Assembly (NCBI GenBank): GCA_035637315.1
Contig: DASPXK010000348.1
Location: 1-5,185, forward strand
Direction: 5' to 3'
Source: DASPXK01 sp035637315
GTDB lineage: Bacteria; Chloroflexota; UBA6077; JACCZL01
Length of the DNA: 5,185 nt
The notes beneath the pieces were generated by a model. It worked only from the letters and a program-made list of their open reading frames with translations, did not search any database and was not told where the DNA came from. Of the stretch, positions 1 through 5,027 are shown one piece after another (position 1 is the first letter of the stretch; the number at the start of each line of letters is the position of its first letter). The position numbers and the translations under genes were made by a program.

Positions 1-1
1 T

Positions 2-433
2 CGGACGAGGAGTCTTGATCGGCCGCCCCTCATCACGTGCCTGGCGGTGCCGGCTCGACTCGCCCCGTCAGTTGAAGGCGCATCAGGCCGAGGAGCGGCT
101 GCGGCTCGGCCCGGCGTGGTCCGACAGCGGCCAGCGTTCACCTCGCAGGCCCCGTACGTCTCGCGCCGGTGGCACCAGCACCTGGACGCCGCGGGAATCG
201 CGCGGCGTCGCGCGCACGCGACCCGTCACCCGACGGAGACTTTGCTCATGGCGGCAGGCGAGCATCCGAAGGTCGTCCAGGAACTCCTCGGACGCGCCTC
301 AGTCACCCTGACCCTCGACACTTACAGCCACGTCATGCAGGGTCAGCCCGCGCGGCCGACCGCGAAGCTCTCGGCGCTTCTGACACCGACCGGCGATGCC
401 GCAGGGCTGACTGGTGGCGGTGAAGGACGGTAG
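2..433 (+). pseudogene. Tyrosine recombinase (phage-type integrase), C-terminal part, frameshifted and cut by the window edge
   Basis: Tyrosine recombinases cut and rejoin DNA through a tyrosine nucleophile and integrate phages and genomic islands. The readable C-terminal half ends in the frame of base 2. From the GTG at 47, it shows H57-A-T-R60-H (the HxxR box, normally HDLRH), then ETLLMAAGEHPKVVQELLG, LTLDTYSHV with candidate nucleophile Y93, and a stop at 431-433. The expected preceding segment (QLKAHQAEERLRLGPAW) lies in a different frame, about 66-134. Before it, PARLAP is again in the first frame. So there are two compensating frameshifts, near 62-72 and 128-137. The frame of base 2 stays open through them, so a scrambled protein could still be made. 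In addition, the histidine expected in LGH is R83 (codon CGC at 293-295). The N-terminal half lies outside the window. The family is well supported. Loss of function is inferred from the frameshifts plus the lost histidine. Confidence 0.72.
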
Positions 434-455
434 GACCGCCCGGCGTTCCCAGCCG

Positions 456-1028
456 CTAGGGCCTGAGACGCCCTCCGTCGATGTAATCGTCCACGACGTC
501 ATCGAGATCCGCCACCGCCGTCGATAACCTCTCCTGAGCCTGAGCGACAGCGTCAACGTGAGCTGGTTCGACTTGAACCGAGCCTTCGGAGATCCGCGCC
601 GACGCGGCGAGCGTTTTCACCGCGTCGCGGGCGCCTCGTTCTGCCGCCATGAACTTCATCAGGACCGACGCCAGCGAATCCTCGCGCCTGGCCACTGGCA
701 TCACGGACGAATCGGCCATCAACTCGGCAGCGCTCTCGCTTGCGCGAAGCAGCGCGTCTCGGAATGTGTTCGCATCGCCGTGCTTGGCCGTGGCAACCAC
801 GTCGGCGTAGGCCTTTAGGCGACCGTGGACCAGTGTGAGGAACGGCGTCACCCGAGCCGCTCGGCGCTCGCGTCGAGCCCTTTCGCGGTCAAGGTGAAGC
901 TGAGCCTCTCGGCTCTCCCGGGCGGTGAAATAGTTGGTCACGGCGGTGATCGACGCGCCCACCAGCGTACCGATGAACGACGCCGCTCCGGTGATCATCG
1001 CCACGAGTTTCGCTGTCTCTGGGTCCAT
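456..1028 (-). CDS. Hypothetical single-pass membrane protein with charged helical domain
   Basis: I do not recognise this 190-residue protein. Starting at the ATG at 1028, it begins MDPETAK. Residues about 8-34 are a glycine- and alanine-rich hydrophobic segment (LVAMITGAASFIGTLVGAS) that should cross the membrane once. Residues about 35-59 are strikingly charged (TARESREAQLHLDRERARR) and likely form a helix or coiled coil. The rest (60-190) looks mostly helical, is rich in Ala, Asp and Arg, has no catalytic motif I can name, and ends DDVVDDYIDGGRLRP. The frame stays open upstream to a TTG at 1061, which would add 11 residues. I prefer the ATG because GGTGG lies 7 bases before it as a plausible ribosome site. 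Small proteins of this layout are common in phage and island DNA (general knowledge). Its position between an integrase remnant and a tRNA suggests it is element cargo. Its 3' end faces the integrase 22 bases away. Confidence 0.7.
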   Translation of the reverse strand: MDPETAKLVAMITGAASFIGTLVGASITAVTNYFTARESREAQLHLDRERARRERRAARVTPFLTLVHGRLKAYADVVATAKHGDANTFRDALLRASESAAELMADSSVMPVARREDSLASVLMKFMAAERGARDAVKTLAASARISEGSVQVEPAHVDAVAQAQERLSTAVADLDDVVDDYIDGGRLRP

Positions 1029-1052
1029 CGCCGCCACCAGCGGCCCACGATG

Positions 1053-1072
1053 GGGCGTCAACTAGGGCGTCA
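1053..1072. repeat. Pair of 8-bp direct repeats (GGGCGTCA)
   Basis: GGGCGTCA occurs at 1053-1060 and again at 1065-1072, a period of 12 bases, just upstream of the hypothetical membrane gene. Short spaced direct repeats near an integrase attachment region can be protein-binding arms. In GC-rich DNA, however, two copies of an 8-mer can also arise by chance. Confidence 0.3.
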
Positions 1073-1093
1073 GCCGGATCCCACTACGCAAGA

Positions 1094-1116
1094 GAATCCC
1101 CTGATCCTGGGGATTC
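1094..1116 (-). terminator. Hairpin downstream of tRNA-Lys, possible terminator or part of an attachment region
   Basis: GAATCCCC (1094-1101) and GGGGATTC (1109-1116) form a perfect 8-bp stem with a 7-base loop. It begins 17 bases past the tRNA 3' end on the tRNA strand. The sequence after the stem on that strand is TCTTGCG, so there is no proper U-tract, and intrinsic termination would be weak. It could instead stop 3' exonuclease trimming or be a recombinase-site palindrome. The inverted repeat is certain; the role is not. Confidence 0.4.
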
Positions 1117-1133
1117 CTATCTGGTCGCTTGGG

Positions 1134-1206
<73 letters not shown>

Positions 1207-1220
1207 AGATTACCAAGGCG

Positions 1221-1250
1221 AGTATATCGCACGCTTCCGGGGGGTCGCAA
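1221..1250 (-). promoter_or_regulatory. Promoter of tRNA-Lys
   Basis: On the minus strand, TTGCGA (1250-1245, 4 of 6 to the -35 consensus) and TATACT (1226-1221, 5 of 6 to the -10 consensus) are separated by 18 bases. Transcription would begin about 1214, leaving a leader of only about 8 bases before the tRNA, as expected for a tRNA gene. Confidence 0.65.
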
Positions 1251-1275
1251 TCCGAGAGCAGGGGAGTTGGGCGCG

Positions 1276-1305
1276 TGGCGACTCGAAAAGAGGGTCTGTT
1301 AGACT
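1276..1305 (+). promoter_or_regulatory. Candidate extended -10 promoter for the FecR-like gene
   Basis: TGTTAGACT (1297-1305) reads as an extended -10 element: TG, one base, then TAGACT (4 of 6). A weak -35, TGGCGA, lies at 1276-1281 with an 18-base spacer. The start would fall near 1312, giving a leader of about 32 bases before the ATG at 1344. It points away from the tRNA-Lys promoter, and the two share the intergenic region 1207-1343. Support is motif similarity only. Confidence 0.35.
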
Positions 1306-1312
1306 TGCCACG

Positions 1313-1360
1313 ATGTCCCTGGTCTGGCTAGCCGCGTCGCAGGATGACCGCCACCGCTAG
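1313..1360 (+). other. Short upstream ORF overlapping the start of the FecR-like gene
   Basis: An ATG at 1313 opens a 15-codon frame (MSLVWLAASQDDRHR) that stops at 1358-1360, inside the FecR-like gene and in another frame. The ATG sits at about the predicted transcription start, so it could be read as a leaderless start. Ribosomes finishing it would stop 14 bases past the FecR-like ATG, a geometry that could couple or attenuate translation. It may equally be a chance frame. Confidence 0.2.
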
Positions 1361-2600
1361 CGAAGCGGCCGGGCTCGAGGCGGCCGCCCCGGGTGTTGGC
1401 GCGTCGGCCTCCGTGGCGCGCCGCGCCGAGCAGCGCGCCTGGCTCTTGCTAAGCGCCGCGTTCCTGGTCTGGTGCGGCCTGGTGGGGGCAGGCCTCGTAA
1501 CCGCCAATAACTACCGCCGCTACGCCACCGATTCCCCGCCGGCCGCGCTGACGATCGACCGCGGGACGGTGTTCTACCAGGGCTCGGCCAGTGCGACCCA
1601 GGTCAGGGCGCGACCGGGCCTGACGGTCGAGGAAGGTGGACTGCTCGAGGTCGGCGACAACGGCCAGGCTTCGCTCGAGCTATTCGACGGCAGCACCGTC
1701 AAGCTGATGCCCAGCACCCGTCTGGAGCTGGCCGCGGCCCGCGTCGGCAAGTTCAATCCGGAGCACACGAGGCTGTCGATGAGCCTGCTAACCGGCGCAG
1801 CCAACCTGTCTGTGGCTGGCAGATTGCCATTCGGGCGTGAGGTGACGGTCGCCACGCCGCACGGGGTGGTCAGCCTGAGCAAGGGCGACTACCTGGTCTG
1901 GGTCCAGGACGATGGGACCCGAGTCTCCTCGTACGCCGGGCGAGCCAAGGTCGAGGTGGACGAGAATGCGGTCCGCCTGCGCGACGGTCAGCGGGCCTTG
2001 CTGCCGCTTGACGGATTCCCGCGCGGTCCCTTCTCACTTACGGAAAACCTGGCCCGCAACGGCGACTACGCGCGGCAGTTCCAGGGTTGGACCATGCTCG
2101 ACAAGGGCGAGCCTGGGCGACCCGACGTGGGCGGCACGCGGCGCATGGTGGAGGAGTCGATCGCCGGCCGCAAGGTCCAGGCGCTGCGGATCACCCGCAA
2201 CACCGAAAAGGACACCCACAACGAGACCGGCATCGTCCAGGAGATCAATCGCGACGTGTCGGTCTACCGCAACGTCACCTTCTCGGCCTGGGTCAAGATC
2301 AACCAGGCCAGCCTGTCGGGCGGCGGGTACCTCGGCTCGGAGTACCCACTGATGTTCCGAGTCAACTACACCGACGAGACCGGTGGCCGGCCCGGCTGGA
2401 CTCACGGCTTCTACTATGCCAACCCTGAGAATCGGCCAACCGACAACGGCGAGCTGATCGCCCAGGGCGAGTGGTACCCGTACCTGGGCCGCTTGTCGGA
2501 CCTGCCCGAGCGGCCAGTCTTCATCCGCTCGATCGAGGTGTTGGCATCCGGGCACGATTTCGACGCAGCGGTCGCCGACATCCGGCTGACCGCGGAGTGA
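1344..2600 (+). CDS. Membrane-anchored FecR-domain protein with C-terminal galactose-binding-like domain
   Basis: This 418-residue protein has a short Ala-rich cytoplasmic N-terminus (1-31), one membrane segment (about 32-54, AWLLLSAAFLVWCGLVGAG) with no cleavage site evident, then an outside portion. Residues about 70-225 look like a FecR domain (PF04773): TIDRGTVFYQG, VEEGGLLEVGDNGQASLELFDGSTVKLMPSTRLEL, then TGAANLSVAG and the ATPHGVVSLSKGDYLVWVQDDGTRVSSYAGRAKVEV core. From about 235 it resembles carbohydrate-binding-like beta-sandwiches: NLARNGDYARQFQGW is the usual opening NxxxNGDFxxGxxGW, and it closes VADIRLTAE. Classical FecR senses iron-siderophore transport and controls a sigma factor. 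No sigma factor or TonB receptor is nearby, so a cell-surface structural or glycan-binding role is more likely (inference). The ATG at 1344 is the first start after an in-frame TAG at 1329. AGG touches the ATG directly, so no normally spaced Shine-Dalgarno is seen. It converges on rel. Confidence 0.82.
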   Translation: MTATASEAAGLEAAAPGVGASASVARRAEQRAWLLLSAAFLVWCGLVGAGLVTANNYRRYATDSPPAALTIDRGTVFYQGSASATQVRARPGLTVEEGGLLEVGDNGQASLELFDGSTVKLMPSTRLELAAARVGKFNPEHTRLSMSLLTGAANLSVAGRLPFGREVTVATPHGVVSLSKGDYLVWVQDDGTRVSSYAGRAKVEVDENAVRLRDGQRALLPLDGFPRGPFSLTENLARNGDYARQFQGWTMLDKGEPGRPDVGGTRRMVEESIAGRKVQALRITRNTEKDTHNETGIVQEINRDVSVYRNVTFSAWVKINQASLSGGGYLGSEYPLMFRVNYTDETGGRPGWTHGFYYANPENRPTDNGELIAQGEWYPYLGRLSDLPERPVFIRSIEVLASGHDFDAAVADIRLTAE

Positions 2601-2603
2601 GGG

Positions 2604-2638
2604 AACTCGACCCTTCCCCCTAACCCCCTCCCCGAGTT
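2604..2638. repeat. Convergent 3' gap: G-quadruplex motif inside a 6-bp inverted repeat
   Basis: The gap between the converging FecR-like and rel genes holds C-runs at 2611-2613, 2616-2620, 2624-2628 and 2630-2633. On the rel strand these are G4-A-G5-TTA-G5-AA-G3, a canonical four-tract quadruplex motif with loops of 1, 3 and 2 bases, beginning a few bases after the rel stop. AACTCG (2604-2609) and CGAGTT (2633-2638) flank it as a perfect 6-bp inverted repeat that overlaps the last C-run by one base and the rel stop codon by two. There is no T-tract on either strand, so it is not a standard terminator, though it may act as a 3' boundary for both transcripts. C-rich tracts like CCCCCTAACCCCCTCCCC are, from memory, common intergenic repeats in several phyla. 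Confidence 0.5.
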
Positions 2639-4826
2639 AGGTTTTCGTCCCTACTGGTTGCTTGCCGACCTCGCGGACGACGCTGAAAACGTCGCGGATG
2701 CCCTCGAGGCGGTTCAGGACGCGACTGAGCGTTTCCAGGCCGTTGACTTCGACCGTCGCCCAGACGGTCGCGGTCTGGTCTTTGTGGACTACCGAGCTCT
2801 GGGCCGTCATGCTCAGTCCCTCGTCCGCCAGCAGCGCCGCCACGTCGCGGGTCAGCCCTACCCGGTCCCAAGCCTCCACGCGGATCGTGACCGGGAAGAC
2901 TTGCTGCTCAGTCTTGCCCCAGTCGACCGGCACGAAACGCTCCTTGTCGTCCTCGTTCGCCACACTGGCACAGTCCGAGCGGTGCACGGTGACGCCCTTT
3001 CCGCGCGTGATGTAGCCCACGATCGAGTCGCCGGGGACGGGATTGCAGCACCGAGCCAGCCTGGTGAGCAGGTCACCAACCCCGCCCACGCGCACGCCGC
3101 CAGTCGCCGGGGCGCTGGCCGGACGTAGGGTCGGCACGTCTGATTCGGCCTGCTCGCGCGCCTCGGCTGCCAGGCGCATCGCCACCTGGTGGGGGTGGAT
3201 GTCCCCGTAGCCGACGGCGGCCAGGAAGTCGTCGACGCGCTCGTACTTGAACAGGCCCGCGATCTCTTCCAGCTTGACGCCGTCGATCGACAGGCGCTTG
3301 AGCTCCTTGTCGAGCTGCTCGCGGCCACGCTGGACGTTCTCTTCACGCTGCTGGCGGCGAAACCATTGGCGAATCTTCTCACGCGCATTGGCGCTGCGGA
3401 CGTAACCCAGGTTCGGGTTCAGCCAGTCGCGGCTGGGTCCCTTGGAGCCCCGGGCGGTGATTATCTCGACAATGTCGCCATTCTGGAGGCGATGGTCCAG
3501 TGGCACCATCCGATTGTTGACCTTGGCCCCGACGCACTTGTGGCCGACCTCGGTGTGGACGCGGTAAGCGAAGTCCAGCGGGGTCGCGCCGGCCGCCATC
3601 TCCTTGATCTCGCCTCTGGGGGTGAAGACGTAGACCTGGTCCTGGAACAGGTCGGTCTTGAGCGAGTCGACGAACGCCTGCGCCCCACCGACGACGTCTT
3701 TCTGCCAATCCATCAACTGGCGGAGCCAGGCGACCTTGGCGTCGAAGGCGATGTCCTGGGGGCGGCCTTCCTTGTAGCGCCAGTGGGCGGCGACACCGTA
3801 CTCGGCCACCTGGTGCATGTCGTGGGTCCGAATCTGGATCTCGAGTGGCCTGCCCTCGATTGCCAGTACGGTGCTGTGCAGCGCCTGGTAGAGGCTCTCC
3901 TTGGGGCTGGCGATGTAATCGTCGAACTGGCCGGGCAGGGGTCGCCACAGGCCGTGGACCAGGCCCAGGACCGTGTAGCACTCCTGGACCGTCTCCACGA
4001 GCATTCGGACCGCGAGCAGGTCGTAGATCTGCGAGATGTCGGCCTGGCGGGCCTTCATCTTACGGTAGATGCTGTAGATATGCTTGGGCCGCCCGGTGAT
4101 GTCGGCCTTGATGTCGGCCCGCGCCAGCTCCTCCTTCAGGACCCCGATGACCTTGGCGATATACCGCTCGCGCGCGGCTCGCCGGCCGGCCAGCTTCCTG
4201 GCAATCTCCTTGTAGGTCGCAGGCTCCAGGTGTCGGAACGAGAGGTCCTCCAGTTGCCACTTGATCTGCCAGATGCCGAGCCGATTCGCCAGCGGCGCGT
4301 AGATCTCCATGGTCTCCTGGGCGACGCGGCGTCGCTTCTCGGGGGAGGTGGCATCTAGGGTCCGCATGTTGTGGAGGCGGTCGGCCAGTTTGATCAGCAC
4401 GACTCGCACGTCGTCGGCCATGGCCAGGAACATCTTGCGCATGCTCTCGGCCCAGATCGCCTGTTTGTCAAGCGGGCGTTCGTCGAGCAGCTCGTCCTGG
4501 AACCAGGGGATCTTGGACAGCTTGGTGACGCCATCCACCAGCTTGGCCACGTCGCGGCCGAAGCGCGTCTCCAGCTCCGCCAGCGCGACGCCGCAGTCCT
4601 CGGATACGTCGTGCAACAGGGCCGCGATGATCGTGCTCGAATCGAGCCGCAGCTCGGCGAGCGTCTCGGCTACCGCCAGCGGGTGGGTGATGTACGGCTG
4701 GCCTGACTCGCGAAGCTGGCCGTCGTGGCACTCCCGGGCGAACTCATAGGCGCGCCGAATCGCGTCTCCCTCTGGGGGTGAGAGGTACTGTTCGACCTGC
4801 TTGAGCACGGCCGTCGGTGCGCTCAT
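2637..4826 (-). CDS. rel: Long RelA/SpoT homologue: (p)ppGpp synthetase/hydrolase
   Basis: This cytosolic enzyme makes (p)ppGpp from ATP and GTP or GDP and hydrolyses it in the stringent response (also annotated relA or spoT). The 729 residues are the usual length for the family. HD hydrolase domain (about 30-180): R39, H48, H72-D73, E76-D77 (HDVSED) and D149 in LADRLHNMRTL are all present. Synthetase (about 243-353): R246 in GRPKHIYSIYRKM, D269, Y313 and E329 in EIQIRT are present. The RxKD loop of bifunctional enzymes reads Q300-F-D-D303, nearer to the EFDD of E. coli RelA. TGS domain (about 395-456) is followed by a helical stretch (470-560), a zinc-finger/CC domain with C593, C594, H615 and C619, and a C-terminal ACT domain (644-719). 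The start fits family N-termini, but no Shine-Dalgarno is seen: the ATG is 3 bases from a repeat element. The gene looks monocistronic and converges on the FecR-like gene. Confidence 0.97.
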   Translation of the reverse strand: MSAPTAVLKQVEQYLSPPEGDAIRRAYEFARECHDGQLRESGQPYITHPLAVAETLAELRLDSSTIIAALLHDVSEDCGVALAELETRFGRDVAKLVDGVTKLSKIPWFQDELLDERPLDKQAIWAESMRKMFLAMADDVRVVLIKLADRLHNMRTLDATSPEKRRRVAQETMEIYAPLANRLGIWQIKWQLEDLSFRHLEPATYKEIARKLAGRRAARERYIAKVIGVLKEELARADIKADITGRPKHIYSIYRKMKARQADISQIYDLLAVRMLVETVQECYTVLGLVHGLWRPLPGQFDDYIASPKESLYQALHSTVLAIEGRPLEIQIRTHDMHQVAEYGVAAHWRYKEGRPQDIAFDAKVAWLRQLMDWQKDVVGGAQAFVDSLKTDLFQDQVYVFTPRGEIKEMAAGATPLDFAYRVHTEVGHKCVGAKVNNRMVPLDHRLQNGDIVEIITARGSKGPSRDWLNPNLGYVRSANAREKIRQWFRRQQREENVQRGREQLDKELKRLSIDGVKLEEIAGLFKYERVDDFLAAVGYGDIHPHQVAMRLAAEAREQAESDVPTLRPASAPATGGVRVGGVGDLLTRLARCCNPVPGDSIVGYITRGKGVTVHRSDCASVANEDDKERFVPVDWGKTEQQVFPVTIRVEAWDRVGLTRDVAALLADEGLSMTAQSSVVHKDQTATVWATVEVNGLETLSRVLNRLEGIRDVFSVVREVGKQPVGTKT

Positions 4827-4853
4827 CTGCCAGTCCGAAGTCCGAGGTCCGAA

Positions 4854-4872
4854 GTCCGGGTCTATTCCGGAC
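4854..4872 (-). promoter_or_regulatory. Hairpin in the predicted rel leader
   Basis: GTCCGG (4854-4859) and CCGGAC (4867-4872) form a 6-bp GC-rich stem with a 7-base loop. It lies inside the leader predicted from the TATAAT box at 4885-4890, about 28-46 bases before the ATG. It uses the last heptamer of the repeat array as one arm. A regulatory effect on translation is possible but not shown. Confidence 0.3.
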
Positions 4873-4884
4873 CATCCTGACGCG

Positions 4885-4890
4885 ATTATA
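4885..4890 (-). promoter_or_regulatory. Candidate -10 box of the rel promoter
   Basis: On the minus strand this is TATAAT, a perfect -10 consensus, in ordinary sequence of a GC-rich genome where it stands out. The -35 region 16-18 bases upstream (about 4907-4914) has nothing close to TTGACA. Transcription would begin near 4878, giving a leader of about 52 bases. The box lies wholly within the palindromic element at 4830-5026. Confidence 0.45.
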
Positions 4891-4925
4891 CATCTGGTAG
4901 GGCCACCGAGGTCGGGGTCTTTGAA

Positions 4926-4986
4926 TACCGCGACCGTGAGGGAGCGGATCGGCCATCAACGAGGCCGCTCCCTCACGGTCGCGGTA
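4926..4986. repeat. Perfect 22-bp inverted repeat (central palindrome)
   Basis: The left arm 4926-4947 (starting TACCGCGACCGTGAGGG) and right arm 4965-4986 (ending CCCTCACGGTCGCGGTA) are exact reverse complements over 22 bases, with a 17-base loop at 4948-4964. In RNA this would be a very stable stem. It could limit read-through from the upstream minus-strand gene, but the bases after it on that strand (TTCAAAG) are not a U-tract, so it is not a typical intrinsic terminator. Confidence 0.85.
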
Positions 4987-5027
4987 CTGACAGGTAGGAG
5001 CTACCGGACTTCGGACTCCGGACTGGT

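Larger units (their letters stand above)
4830..5026. repeat. Palindromic MITE-like intergenic element with heptamer-built terminal inverted repeats
   Basis: The left end (4830-4859) is CCAG followed by an array of four heptamers from 4832: AGTCCGA, AGTCCGA, GGTCCGA, AGTCCGG. The right end (5004-5026) is the inverted counterpart with three heptamers, starting CCGGACTTCGGACTCC and ending GGACTGG. Aligned in reverse, the ends match except for one missing heptamer and one or two substitutions. Between them lies a perfect 22-bp palindrome and a smaller 5-bp hairpin, GGTAG-GAG-CTACC (4993-5005). No protein is encoded; frames crossing it are repeat-derived. It fills 197 of the 201 bases between rel and the next gene upstream. 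The layout resembles a MITE or a REP/BIME-type repeat. I see no clear target-site duplication at the edges, and no transposase is in the window. Confidence 0.6.

Noticed and set aside
1029..1061. TTG start at 1061 for the hypothetical membrane gene
   Set aside because: TTG is the rarer start and has no ribosome site in front. The ATG at 1028 has GGTGG at suitable spacing, so the shorter form was kept, though the longer is not excluded.
2034..2555. A 173-codon minus-strand frame opposite the FecR-like gene
   Set aside because: It is a shadow of the FecR-like gene; the plus-strand protein has a coherent membrane segment and domain motifs, while this one has none.
3189..4358. A 389-codon open frame on the plus strand, antisense to rel
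   Set aside because: It lies wholly opposite well-conserved rel domains. Its Leu-, Val- and Asp-rich composition is what the complement of a GC-rich gene yields, and it matches no family I know.
4832..4859. Tandem heptamers considered as a CRISPR array
   Set aside because: The units are 7 bases and directly adjacent with no spacers, and no cas genes are present.
4926..4986. Central palindrome as an intrinsic terminator of the upstream gene
   Set aside because: The stem is strong, but neither strand has a U-tract after it, and the loop is 17 bases.
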